Assembly (NCBI GenBank): GCA_033439295.1
Contig: JAVTLE010000010.1
Location: forward strand, 372,001 to 436,000
Origin: Deuterostichococcus epilithicus
Lineage: Eukaryota > Chlorophyta > Trebouxiophyceae > Prasiolales > Stichococcaceae
Direction of reading: 5' to 3'
Length of the DNA stretch: 64,000 nt
Under the pieces are notes generated by a model, which had not been told where the DNA came from, did not search any database, and saw only the letters and a program-made list of their open reading frames with translations. A program made the translations under genes and the position numbers. Positions 33,482 through 45,900 of this stretch are shown in pieces. How positions within the stretch are numbered: the stretch's first letter is position 1; each line of letters opens with the position of its first letter.

Positions 33482-34532
33482 CCTCCCCTAAGAGCAGTGT
33501 GGCGGCCGTCATTGTGCTGGCAGCACGCCTTGGCGTGATGTCCGCAGCATCCCAGGTGCAGTGCGTGCGGGGCAGTGCCGCTGCCCCCCCCTGGCGCAGC
33601 TCAGGCGTCAATAGCTTCATGCGGTTGTGCAGAGGGCGACAATTGGTGGCAGGCCGCAGCTGGGTGTTCTCTTGCTGGAAGTGCTGAGGTCGATGGAGCG
33701 GGACGACATTGAGTGGGGTGGGGACATGTATGTTGAGGGGTTAGCCTCCGGAACCATGGACGGTCCGAGCAGCGACAGTCCTGATGTGGGACTGCGCAGG
33801 GGAGGCCGCAGAGCCGGGGAGTGTCACAGCAAGGGTCTAACTCGGTTGCCTGACCAGCTCAAGGGCAGTCTGCCCTGCTGCCTCAACAGCTTGCGCCTCC
33901 GCCTCGTTGCAGGAGCCCGACACACCAGAGCGCATGGAAGCTGTGCTGACTGCCGCCGACCTGCTAAGCTACATGAGCAACCACTACGCTCTGCTACAGG
34001 CGCTCGTGCATGACCAGGCAAGTCTGCATGGAGTCGGCTGCACTCCGCACGACTCGAATGAATGACCTGAAGAACGGGTGACCTGAAAGAATCGGGTTGA
34101 TGTTGACGCCCCAGCCGGCAGCAGCTTGCCAGGGGGTCGCTAGGTGCCGCGGCCTGGGCTGCCAGTGCCCGAGGGGCTGCTGAGTTGTCGTTGGCAGTCA
34201 ACAGCTGCGGCAGTAAGCCTGAGGTCCAGGGTGTGTCTGCGCCAGCAGCGACCCGTTGCCACTCGCTGACCTCGAGCAGGCGTTCCTGGATGCCCTCGTG
34301 CGGCTGGCGGCCCTGCTGCAGCAGCTGCTGCGCCGCGAGAAAGAGTGCTGCGCGGCGGCCGCGGATTGCGCTGCGCCGGCCGCCAGCAATGAGACAGCCG
34401 ACGCCGAGGCGCAAGCTGCTGAGGACCTTTACTGGCAGCAGCTGGAGCTGCAGGCCCGGGCCCTGTACCAGTGCATGCACACTGCTACCGTCCTGGGGTC
34501 CATGACATCACCGCAGCTGCCCACAGAGGCGC

Positions 34533-34572
<40 letters not shown>

Positions 34573-36916
34573 GCCGCCGCCGCCGCCGTCGGGCTGCCGG
34601 CGGCGGCTGCGGAGGCACTGCTGGGCGCAGTCAGCTTACTGGCGGAATGGGGACTTCTAGCTATGCACCGATACGTGTACTCGCTGAGTAGCGCCAACGT
34701 TGTCAGCGTGCTGGCAAAGGCCGCTCCCCGCTGCGCGGCAGAGTCCTTTGCGTATGGGCTCGCAGCCCTGGCGGAACCCTGCATTGCCGAAGCAGACGCC
34801 CTGCTGGCGCAAACCTCTGCCGGTGGCGGTGGCTGCAGCGACGGCTGCAGCGGCACTGGCGGCGGCAGGGGCGGTGGCAACGTAAGCGACAACGGCGGCG
34901 ATGACGCTGCTGCCCGCAGTGGGCAGTCGGGTGCCCAGTCAGATGCCGCGCCGAATGCCTGCCCCAGCACGGCATCCTGCCAAGCCGAAGGCCCGCCCAG
35001 CAGTGCAGCGGTACTCGGCATGCCAGGATCTGCAGGCGGCGCAGCCGACGCCTGCGTGCTTGCCGACCCCGCCGCCGCCGCCATCCCGACGCGCGGCCTG
35101 CAGCAGGACGGCGCGCAGACGGGCTGCAATTGCGAGTCATGTCAGGCCAGGGTGCTGTCCCAGGCGGCGAGCCGGCTGGCCGCCTGCACGACCGGTGTCT
35201 GCAATGCGAACGTGCGGCCGGCGGCCGCCGGCTGCGGCGGCTCACTGAACCGGCTGATACGGGCGCCGGCAGCAGTGCTGCGAGCGGTGCTGTCGTGGCG
35301 GCGGCGGACGGCCGCTGCAGTGCTGTCGCTGCCGGCACCCGTGCTGCTGTGGTCCCAATCTCCGGCGGTGGTCAGCGAGGCGGAAGAGACTGTGGGGAAC
35401 CAGCTGGGCTGGACGGCGCACGAGGCGGCAATGCTAATGGCGACCACCGCCCTGCAGCTCTTCAATGCGGGCAGTGCGCGCCGCCTCGGCGCAGGTGGGT
35501 CGCCACCCCTGCCGGCTGGCTGGGGCTAGAACGCTCATGGACCTCGTGTGCGATCTTGACTGTCTTGCAAGCCGCCATGGTGCCGCGACAGCGATGATTC
35601 AGGGCTGGGGCCGCAGGCCGCAGCCCATCACTTGCTACACTGCTCGGCTCGCATACCCGCCAGAAGCCTGGCATGTGCGCTTCTCAAAGTCGATTTGAGG
35701 AGTGCAGAGCCAGCATACTCTTCTGCTCCCTATCCGCACCCAAATCCACGTTCACGTTGGCTTTAAATTTTAAATTCACTTTCATATCTCATGTACATGC
35801 ACATCACCTTCACATTCTGGTTCTGCGCAGACCCCGCGGAGTGGCTTGCGGCAGAAGGCATCCTGGACGTGTTGTGCGACTATCTACAGGATCCGCTGCG
35901 AATCAATGCTGCCGGCGAGTTCCTGCCGTGCACCTTCACCGCCGCCCACACGCTGCTGGCCGTCTGCGGCTGGTTGGAGGCGTGGCCGGCGGCGACGCCA
36001 GCGGCGGACACGGAGCTGGCTTCTGGGGCGGGCGTCAGCAGCAGCACAGGCGGGAGCGGGGCCTGCGGCGCTGTGGGCGGCAGCGGCGCTGCGGACGGCA
36101 GCGGCCTGACCGGCAGAACGGCTACCAGAAGCAGCAGCAGCGGCAGTGGCAGCAGCAGCAGCAGCAGTGCTGGCAACACCGACAGCGGCGGGGACGTCGG
36201 CGCCCAATTGCAGCCCTCGGACGCCCTGTCGGCCGCCGCCGCGCGCGGTGCCGTTATGGTGCTCGCCTTTGCGCAATTGCCCCGCGAGGTTGACGGCAAG
36301 CAGCAGCCGGCGGGTGCGGCCACTGTGCGGCTGCTGGCAGCGGCAGGCGAGGCGGTGTGCGAGGCGGTGTCAGCAGGGCTGCCGCAGCGGCGGCGGCACG
36401 CGGCGCTGAGGCAGGGCGCCGTGGGGGCGTTGCTCGGGACACTCAAGTTCCTGGCGGCAGCTAGGGCCCCAATTCCTGAGGCCTCTGTCAGGCTAGTGGC
36501 AACGATTGGTGCGACGCTGGCGGCACTTGCGGCGGCGGAGCCGGCTGTGGAGGCGGCGCTGGCAGCGGAAGACGGCGACTCGGCGTGGCGGCCGGTGGCG
36601 ATGATGCTGCAGGGCCGCATAAGCGGCGCCGCGGCGGCGGCTGTCGATGCTGTCAGCAGGGCGGTGGGGGTGAAGATCGCAGCAGAGGGCAGCAAGGCCG
36701 CCGCCGCCGATGCGGCCATGGCGGCGCTGCTCGAGGTGAGACCCCACATCACCTGTGTCGCTTTTTGCTTGCTGGTTGCACCAGGCTAGCATGCTTTTGG
36801 TGAACCTTTGGCGATCTGCGCTGCCGCTAATGGATGGCTTTGACCCAAACTGCAGCATTGCGAAGGCGCAAATCGCTGCAGGGACTCTGTGGGAATTTTG
36901 TGCCATGGGAGATTGA
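32654..36916 (+). CDS. Large hypothetical Ala-rich protein, about 1030 aa, with a frame break in a GCC repeat
   Basis: Supported exons: 32654-32962, 33256-33555, 33633 to about 33720, 33913-34017, about 34246-35494, 35831-36735 and the last exon 36785-36916 (MLLVNLWRSALPLMDGFDPN, ending LWEFCAMGD). Phases agree at the junctions 32962/33256, 35494/35831 and 36735/36785. The product is rich in Ala/Leu helices (LADLEQAFLDALVRLAALLQ), with Gly/Ser-rich loops at 34815-35100 and 36020-36200 and no membrane helix or recognised domain. The start is not resolved; the exon at 32654 needs an upstream exon in phase 2. Within the exon 34246-35494 the frame changes inside a (GCC)n tract at about 34532-34588, where one C seems missing. 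Its helical character recalls the genes at 28-31 kb and 40-48 kb, but no clear sequence relation was seen. Confidence 0.6.
34530..34590 (+). repeat. GCC microsatellite coding polyalanine, frame-disrupting
   Basis: A run of about 14 GCC units is interrupted by GCGCCGCC, after which the codon phase of the repeat shifts by one. Upstream codons read Ala, downstream ones in the same frame read Pro then Cys/Arg, while the good downstream frame (VGLPAAAAEALLGAVSLLAE) is the neighbouring one. Collapse or slippage by one base explains this. Confidence 0.7.
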
Positions 36917-37583
36917 GTCCGGAGCAGCGTGCAGCTCTAGTGCAAGAGTGGTGGCTGCAGGAACTGGGCGAGGAGGCTGTGAAGCCAGCTGCAGGGGGGA
37001 GGAGCCTGACAAAACCAGCCCGAAGGAAGGCGGGCAGGCGAGCCGCCGCCGGCAGCTGATGCGGGCGGGGCGCTGTGGTCGTCTTGCCCTGTCGCTTTCT
37101 AAGATCTGACGCATGTTGTCTCTACGAACGTTCATTAGCTGTACACTCTCTTTGCCTTGACATGTACGTTCTTACAGCATGTGTTGTATGGTCAGGCATT
37201 TTACCCCGACCTGCTGAACCTATACGGGACTTTGCAACTTGCAGATTTGGCACCTCTGTAAATCCTTCGAGTATACAATCATACAGCGAAGTCGAGACTC
37301 TTAGCATATAAACACCCGTTCTATCATGATAGCAGTTTTCAGTGCACTAGTCATGAAGTTGGATACGCACCCGCCGTGCCAGGCTGCGGCAACTAGTGAC
37401 ACAATCAGGGAAGCAAGGCTGACATGGTCAGCGAGTGGTGCTGCTGACAAACCACGATCACATACACAAATGAGCTGCACTCAGGTCAGCAGCAAACGAA
37501 ACTGTCTGCTGAACGAAGTTGAACAGGTCGAAATTCTTGGTGTGGTAATTCTGACCACCCGCCGCAGCCGAGCAGCCTGTGCA
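36917..37583. other. Convergent intergenic region with TGTAA-type polyadenylation signal
   Basis: 667 bp between two convergent stops. TGTAA, the usual green-algal poly(A) signal, lies at 37257-37261, 341 bp after the plus-strand stop at 36916; another user cannot be excluded. Composition drops toward A/T. No coding exon is supported. Confidence 0.45.
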
Positions 37584-38557
37584 TCAGCAACTGATGATGG
37601 CCAATTTTAGGTGCCCGCGCTGTTGCATGACGAAGACCAGAGCACGGTCGTGCACGATCGAAATGTTTCCCAAGAGCTCACGGTTCAGCAGGTAATCTTT
37701 CGCCGAGGAACTGGCGGGCGTCCGGCGGAGCAGCGGCAGCACACGCACGCCAAAAGATGCGAGCTGAGGCTTCCGCCCACTGGTGCAGTCACATCAGCCA
37801 TACTGAACCAGCCTGTGCGCAGAAGTAAATCTCTCACTCAAGCACATGGCAGCTGCCTGCCTTGAGAATGCTAGTACTCACCGGCATGCTTGCATCGTCA
37901 CCTCCGCTCCGTCTGTATACTCGTATGCTTACAAACGCTTCATGCTCAACAAGTCTCTACTCGCCACGAGTTGATCGGCGGTCGACTGCATTGCAGCGCT
38001 CACCTGCGACCATATGCCTGATACGAAACCCCTGTTGCGGCGTAAGCGCCGTAGGAGTATCCGGCCGTGGTTGGAGGCTGCGGGGGCGGAGGAGGCGGTG
38101 GAGGCGGCGGTGGCGGCGGCGTCGGTGGTGCGTTCGGTNNNGGTGGCGGTGGAGGGGGTGGTGGCGGCGGCGGACTGTAGGCCGCGACGCTGGGACTTAC
38201 GTAGGTGGGTAACACGCCCGGCAGCGTCACTGATGCATAGTAGTACTGGCCTGCGGCAACACAAGTGATCGTAATTGGCGCCAATGCTGGCCATGCCCAG
38301 GCAACAACAAGGCTGCTGCAGTGCATGTTGCTACCCTTGCTGGGCGTCAGACAAATGATCGGTCTCCAGTCGCCCTGCCCGCTACTTCATTTCCTGCCAC
38401 TTCGTCAATTCACCGTTGGCGACAGCACTTGGAAATGATGCCTGGTACTTCGCGACCGTTCCTGCCCAACGATAGATGAGCTGCATGCCTTGCCTGTGGC
38501 GGTCGAGACGGCGCAGAGGAGCGCCAGCGCCGCGGCCAGAGAAACCCCAGCTGTCAT
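37584..38557 (-). CDS. Secreted polyproline (hydroxyproline-rich glycoprotein-like) protein, 3 exons, about 168 aa
   Basis: Exon 1 (38557-38494) encodes the signal peptide MTAGVSLAAALALLCAVSTA and ends at a consensus GC donor (ACAG|GCAAGG). Exon 2 (38250-38004) starts QYYYASVTLPGVLPTYV and holds two polyproline runs around PNAPPT, then a Tyr/Gly/Ala stretch (GYSYGAYAATGVSYQAYG). Exon 3 (37779-37584) encodes RVLPLLRRTPASSSAKDYLL and ends LKLAIISC. All three join in frame. Polyproline with a signal peptide suggests a hydroxyproline-rich wall or matrix protein as in other green algae; the non-proline C-terminal domain is unrecognised. An alternative exon 1 donor (CGAA|GTACCA, 43 bases further on) also keeps the frame. 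The NNN at 38139-38141 sits between the proline runs, so their length is unsure. Confidence 0.65.
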
Positions 38558-39949
38558 GATTACCCCCGAGGTTTTAAACGGCGGCTGCCGATGTCGTCGC
38601 GCTTGCGTCACGAGCAGCGATCAAACGTTATCGCGATTCTGACGACGCATTGCTGCGGTTGAGGGCCCGACGGCACAGATGTGACAACTCTGACAAGGAC
38701 CTAGAATATCCCAGGGCGGCAGCCAAGAAACGTTCCCCAAAACCAGCGGCTGAAAAACAAGGTCCTTCCGCCTTGTTCATATGCGCATTCATGAGCCTCC
38801 AGCGCGGAAGTCATTTTGCTGCTCCTCCTGGAAGGCAACTATTGTACAGTCTTGTTTCCGACTGACGGTGTCGATCACACTCAAGAGGTCACCGCAATAC
38901 AGGCCTAGTATCCAAACGTCTCCTCTGGAGTTCAGACACGAATGCTATACGTACGCAATTGTAAGTCACTTTGCGCCGGTTAAAGCAGCGACACACATAC
39001 AAGCCCCGCTGTGAGGCAGCACCGCAGCCTCCGCTGCTGGAGCCGGCCTTCACTGACGTGCACTTGTCAGCTGCACCACGAATGCACGGTGAAGAATGCG
39101 TGCTGTCAAACACGGCGGGCCACCGTCGCTTGCCGTCCAGCCAGGCTGATGCCGAAAGGATATAAGCCATGGCGCGGTGGTGTGGCAATGACCCAATCGC
39201 AGATGATCCGGCTGTTGCCATGCTCCCTGCGCGTTAGTCGCCATCTCCATGCTTCGCATGCCGATCGCTGCACGCTTGCTGAGCGTTGTGTGCCAGACGG
39301 CGAGCCTGCTGGGACGCCATGTATCTGCGCTGCTTACACATCAATGCGGCGCTTGTGTGACTCTGACAGACCGAAGGCGCAGCGATGCCTTCGCGATTGC
39401 GCGCGTCGAAATCTATAAATGTTTGGGAAGGCAGCGCAGGCAACACGGTCGGCCACGCAGCAGCTGCAATATTGAGTTGCAGGCTGCGCACTGCTGGCGG
39501 CGCATGACCGGCACGGGTTGATGCATGCCGAGTGGCATGTATGAGGATGATTGAGCTTCTCCGTTGCATGCTTAATTCTTCTGAAGGCTGTTTACGAACT
39601 GCAGCGGCATCGTTGCTGTGCAGTGTTCGCGCTGGAGGTCGGGTGATCAACGTGAATCCAATGGTGAACGTGCATCGCATAGGTCTGAAGACCTGCACGC
39701 GGCCTATTCTGCCAGACTGTCACAACCAATGTTAGTTGTGAATGCGACTATTGCCTGCATGCGGATGCGTCTTCTGTAGGCATAGTTTGCTGCTTTACTC
39801 GCACACGTGCATAGCGTGCACGACACGGCCACTTGCCCAGCAAGCCAGAGCGCTGGTCGCATTTCCAGATAAGGCTTTTGCGTGACGATGCGCCCACCAG
39901 GACTGCTCCGACATGCAGACCCAATCACAACATCTCAGCTGGGCTCGCA
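38558..39949. other. Intergenic region, divergent promoters
   Basis: 1.4 kb upstream of both the minus-strand polyproline gene and the plus-strand large gene. It has many stop codons in all frames, no codon bias and no recognisable repeat or RNA gene. I see nothing else in it. Confidence 0.4.
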
Positions 39950-42900
39950 ATGTTGCTTGTCACGCCACGTGCTACGAACAGCCTCGACGTTGTCATTACT
40001 GCTGACGAGGTCTCGAGGCTCTCGAGCAAGTCTGTAAGTTTCAAGTCAACACTCGTGCCCCTCCTCGCATGTCGTGAGCATGTCTGCACTCGAATCCTGA
40101 AACTTGAAAGTTCCCTGTGCCGCCTTGCTCTCCTCGCCACACTACCGCCTTGTGCATGCAGGATATTGACTGATGGAACTTTGATAGCAGTGCCCCAACT
40201 CCTGAGCCACCATGCCGAGGTCCGTCGATCCTTGCCGCACTGCTTGCCGCCGTGCACATGAGCATTAGCCAGCCTGTATGCAGGCTGCGCATCCATCCCG
40301 GTCTTGGGGCCGCAGATGAAGCCGTGTCCATCGACCTTCGCGCCTCTTTGCAGGGTTGCGCCGGCCGCGGCTGAGGTCGCGGCCAAGCGGCTCGTCCGGG
40401 AGAAGCTGTTGAGGTTCCATGACGTCAATTGTGAATATGCCACAAGCGTGCGGCTAAGGGCACTTCAGCTGTCCCAGGAGTTGCAAAGTGGTTATGGCAG
40501 AGAGGCGTACGATGAGTCGACTGTCTTGGAGGTCTGGGACGGGATCTTCACAAAGTGCGCGCTCATCCCGCCTTGCTGCTGCACCTCAGCGCATCCTGTG
40601 GAATAGCAGGGCGGCGTGCCGGGCTGCAGGCGGCCCCACTTCTGGCTGCGAAGTGCTTGGCCTTGCATGCGGGAGGCGGGCTACCGCGGCGCCCAAGCCT
40701 TCTGTGAACTAGTTCGTGCTATGTTGCCCTGCACACCTGCACACGCTGCTGGGTGCCGGGCATGTTGTGCACGGATCCAGACTGCAGGCAGGGCTCCAAC
40801 CCNCCNCTCCCCAGCTCGCAGCTGCACTTGAGAGAGGAGGCTGGGATCTGCCAGCTGCATCTGAGGGCAGATTTCCACATGCCAAGCGCTGCCACATGCA
40901 CCTCTACTCATAACATGGTGAACCTGTTTCTGCAGCGCCGCACTACTGAATGAGGCCGCCGTGCTGAAATGCACATCGGAGGCCATCGCCGCTCTGGTGG
41001 CGCTGGCAGACGCCGGACTTGCGGCTCGGCGGCCGCTGCGGGTGCAGGCGGCGCTGCGGCGGTTTGGCGACGAGTCGCAGCTGGCGGAGGCAGTGGCAGC
41101 GTTCGTTGTGCTGGCGCGTTATGTCACCGCCAAGGCCTGCCGCAGCGGGCATAAGGTGGGAGGAGATTTGCGGGACTGAGCTGCCTACTGTCGAGCAAGT
41201 GACCTCCCGCAGCTCCCTGTCTTGTTGAGTCTAACAATCTCAGGGGAGTGGCGTAATTCTGAAGGAGTATTAAACTTCTCGCCCATGCACGGCAGCGTGT
41301 ACGGCTCCCAGCATTGGCGGTCATGCCTTGCTGGAGCATCCCCCCACCCCCCTTTCCCCCTAGAAACGGTGGCGCATGCCCCGTTTTGACGCATTCCGGA
41401 GTTGCAGCTGCCAGCAGGAGCCCACACAGTACATGCGAACAGCTCTGCTCTGCTGCTGCTGCTGCATCGAACCGTTAGCCATGCCTCGTACTCCGGTCCC
41501 AGCCTGCGACATCATCGCCTCGCGCCGCAGGACGAGGTGATGGCGGCGCTGGCGCCGCAGCTGGCGGGGGTGCTCCAGCGTCCCGGCTTCGCCAAGGCGC
41601 TGCACGAGCGCGCCCCCGGCTGCGGCGCGGCGATTGCTGAGGCGGCGCTGCGCGGCGTGCCGTGCGATGCTGCCGCCGACCGCCACCGCATCGTGCTGCT
41701 GGTGCGGTTTCCTTTCGTTTTGGGACCCTGTCTGCTGGCCTGCTGTGTCGCTGTCTCCTGGCTGGGGGGTTGCCGGGGGTTGAGGCTCCGCTTCAGGGCG
41801 TGGTGCCCCGCCGGTGCTGCAGGCTGGGTGTTTCTAGCCAGAGCTTTGGGCGGCCTGGATCTGACTGGTGACAGTCAGGACGGCACGGAGGGTTGGAGCT
41901 GCGGACTCGAGTGTCGGAAAGTATGGCGCAGGTCATGGGCCAACCTGTATCGCTACTGAGCAATGCGCCCTCAAACGAATATGAACGCCGGTCCACCCAA
42001 AACCAGCCTTGTGCCCCGTCTGCGGGAATTCTAGAACACTCAAACGAGGCGGAGAGCCTGCGCGAAGGTATATATGCCTCGGAGTACGCGCACATAAGAC
42101 TCATCACTCATCTGCACCGGCATGACTCGCAGGGCCTCGTGCAGCCTGAGCTGCAGCGCCTGTTGCCCCTGCTGCTGGCACCGCTGGAATATCTGTCAGA
42201 CAGCAGTCGGCACGGCGGCCGCTGGGCCGGCGGCTCGGGTGACGGCGGCTCGAGCGAAGCGTCAGCTGTCGTCGCGGAATTGCCGCCGCAGCAGTGCAGC
42301 CCGGCGCAGGCGTCAGACGGCACCGGCACTGTGGTCACGGCATACGACTCGGAGGCGGAGACTCGCAGCTCTGTGGCGGCCTCGGCGGCGGCGTCTGAGC
42401 CGCCGCCTGCGGCCGCCGGGGGCGCTGCGGCATATCAGCCGCTGCCCGACGGCAGCGACGGCGGCAACAGCGGCGGCGGCGGCGGCGAAGGCACTGGCGG
42501 TCGGCGCAGTCACGACACGAGCCGCAGCGGCCGCAGCGGCAGCAACGGCAGCAGCAGCAGGAGCGGCAGCAGCAACAGCAGCATCTGGGAGACCAGTCAC
42601 ACGGTCGAGACGGCATTGGGGCTGTCACCGCCGCCGCCGGTGCCGCCGCTGCCCAGCTCGCCCCCGCGTTTCACCTTTGGCGGTGCAGGCCCGCAGCAGG
42701 CGCCGCTGCCACCGCTGCCGCCAGTCTTCCCGTTTCATATCGGCCAGCAGAAGGAGTCCCCGCAGCTGCCGGTGCGATTCACGCTCGGCGCTAGCTCTGC
42801 AGAGCCGTCAAGCTCTCCGCTGCCGAGCATCCAGCGGGTTGCGGCGGATCACCAGCCTGCACCTGGGCAGCAGTGGGTGAACTGCTGGCAGCCGCAGCAC

Positions 42901-45900
42901 CAGCGCCAGGGCTCAAATGCTGCGGTGTCACCGCCGGCTGGCGCGCCGGTTGCTCCTATATGGCAGCGGCAACAGGAGTGCATCAACACGGATGCGGAGC
43001 CTGACGGCATGATTCTTGGCAAGGGCAGCTTGCAATGCTCCGTGGCGACTTCATCGTCAGGCGGCGCGGGCGCATCGGGCACTCCGCAGGCGGCGCCAGA
43101 AGCAGCATCAGAACCTGACGAGATGGTGCTCCTCTCGAATTTGCTAGCAGCTGCAGCCGCCGATAGCCGCGGCATGCCGCAGCAGCAGCAGCAGCTTCCG
43201 CCGCTACCGCCTCTCAGCTCGCCGCCTGGCTCGCCGCTATGGGAGCAGCAGCTGCTGCAGCAACAGCAGGGTTCGCCGCTGCCGCCACCAAGCGGCTTGA
43301 CGCCGGGCCCGCCGCCCGGCTTGCCGCCGGGCTTGCTGCCGTGGGAGCAGCAGCTGTCGCAGCGCCTGCAGGTCACGCCGCCGCCGCCGCCAGGCTCACG
43401 TCCCGGCTCGCCATATTGGCAGCAACAGCAGGTTCCGCTGCCACCACCGTTCGGCTCGCCGCCGGGCCTGCCGTCTGGCTCGCCGCCGGGCTCGCTGCTG
43501 TGGGAGCACCAGCTGCCGCAGGATCAGGAGGTCCCGCCGCCGCCGCCGCCGGGCTCACCTCCCGGCTCGCCATACTGGCAGCAGCTGGAGGAGCACGAGC
43601 AGGCGGGCCAGTTCGACTGCAGTGACACGGAAGCCTTGGACTGGTGGGACGACACCACGGACCTGGAGCAGTGGGAGGAGTTCCAGCAGGCGCACCTGGC
43701 TGCGCGGCACCAGGAACCACAGCCGCCACGGCCCACACCGGGGCAGCTGCCTTGGCAGCAGCAGCAGCCGCAGCCGCCTCCACCGGCACGGCTGCCCTCG
43801 CCGCGGCAGCCGGAGCGCTACTTGCAGCGCCTGTGGTCGCCCGCTGACTGCAGCGCCGACGACTCCGAGGGAGACAGCAACTTCTCTGACAACGACAGCT
43901 TCAGTGGTAAGGCACAGGGGCTGGCGGCTGCCGCGTCGCTGCTGGCGGCGGCGGCAGCCTGCGGTGCGTCCATCCTCGATGCCGCGGCGCTCCTGGACGA
44001 CATGTTCGGCCTCGTCGACCAGCTGGACACCGACCTGGAACGCAACCTGCTGATGGCGGAGCAGTGGGTCGATCGGGAACCCACCATCGAGCGCTTCCGG
44101 GGGATGGGATTGCGCCCTCGCGTCGGCGGCGCCAACCCCTGGGAGTGCTGCCGCCGGGCAGACGCCCGGGCCGCCGCCGCCGCCGCGGCCATGGGGCTGG
44201 TGCTTGGGGCGCTGGCCGCGCTGCTGCCGGCGGCGGGCGGCGCCGCCGCCAACGCGGCCGCCTGCAGCGCGCTGGTGGACGGACCGTTGCTGTGCGCGGT
44301 GCAGCGTGTGGCGCGGGTGCCGGCGCTGGCGGGCGTGCTGTGGCGCACGGCGGCAAGTCTGGTGGGGCCGCCCGCCGCCCCGCCGCCGCTGCTGGAGACC
44401 GTTCTGCCGGTGGCGTCACGGACGGCGCTTGCGAGCCTCGCTGTCGAGGCCGGCAGCGAGGCTACTTACCTGGAGCGGCGGGTTCGCAGGGATGCCGGCC
44501 AGCGGGGAGACGCCAGCACCATCACGCAGCTGGCGGCGGCGGCGGCGGTGCTGGCGCAGCTGTCGGCACACCGCGCAGCGTGCGACGCCGATGCGGCCGG
44601 GCTGGCGGTGGCCATGGTGAAGTGCGCCGTGCAGCTGCTGGTGTTGTGCCAGACGGCGCTCACGCCGCGGCAGCAGCAGCTGAGCGGCTGGCTCGCCTCG
44701 ACGGCGCTGTGGGGCGGCGACGGCGCGGAGTATCTGGGCGTCCACGCACACTTCGTGGCGGACCAGGCAACTCGTGAGCCTTTTGACGACCCTCCAGTGT
44801 GTGGGCCGCTTGGTGCTTGCTTTGCTGCGTCGAGCCCCAGGGATCCGTGCACATGGGCCTGGGGGTGCTGTGTGCACACTGCTCCCGGTGCCTGCGTCGG
44901 CGGTTGGAGGGGGCCTCACATTGATTATCAGCCACTTCCATTGGTGAGCTGGAACACCGGGCGAGGTGCCCGACCCTCGGATGCTCTCCCTTTGGGTGTC
45001 CCTTGCCCCCAGCCTTGGCGGCCTCGCTGTCTGAGCTGCACACATTCACTGCCCTGTGTCATGCGCAGGCATCCTGGCGAACACGGCGCTACAGCAGGTG
45101 ACTCCTGCGGCAGGCGCCTCGCACGGCGGCCTGGCTGCCCTGCAGCGGCTGGGCACATTCCGGTGGCTGTCGGGCGCGCTGTCTGATGAGGCCTTGCTGC
45201 CAGCCTGGGCGCCCAGCGCTCGCCTGGCGGTGCAGGCTCTGGCTGCCGTCGCTGGCCATGTGGAGGCACAGCTGTCGGACCTCGCGGCACTCTGCAAGAC
45301 GGCCGCAATGAGCGGCAGCGGTGGCGGGGGCGGCAGCGCCCGGGAACTTGCACCTGATTGCGCCAGTGCCGCCAGCGGCCTGTCACAGGAGCTCGTCACG
45401 GATGCGGTCGTTGGCGGCGCGGCCATTGTGGCATTTGCGGTGCGCGCGGCCGGGTGCGGCAACTGGCTGCAGGCTGGCAGCAAGGGCCACCCCGTAGCGT
45501 CCGCCGCCGACTTCCGCGCTGCTGCCACGGGTGCCGGCATCCTGTGCAGGTGACCTTCTGCTGCGTAGCTCCTTGAGCATGCACACACCCTCGGCAAGAT
45601 GCCGCCGTATCTGCCTGTGCAGCTTGCGCCGCAGCGCTGCAGCAGCTGGAGTGCTTGGTGGGTCTGCAGGTGAGGCGTGCGGCTGCACGTCGACCCGTGG
45701 CGCAGTCGTGTCCCTGTGCCACCCTTGAGGCCGGCATGCCTTGCACTCGCTGCCCCGGCCTGCGCGCACCCGCTGTCGGAGCCAAGCCAACATTGCGACC
45801 CTGCACGTGTCCACAGCCTCAGGTCACAGCCCTAATCTTCGACTCCTGCTGCCTGCACAGCCTCTTGCAGACGTCCCAAGGGGTCGCGGCGACGGCTGTT

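Noticed and set aside
34017-34023. GC donor CAG|GCAAGT in the 32.6-36.9 kb gene
   Set aside because: It is a perfect GC-donor consensus, but a phase-0 exit there does not fit any acceptor before the next exon; a nearby GT site (CAA|GTCTGC) fits better.
39925-40443. 172-residue minus-strand open frame
   Set aside because: Overlaps two plus-strand exons that have matching splice phases and better codon bias.
41893-45186. Single 1097-residue exon as one uninterrupted gene
   Set aside because: Both ends are intron read-through: acceptor at 42130/42131 and donor at 44773/44774 join in phase to neighbouring exons; only 42131-44773 is kept as coding.
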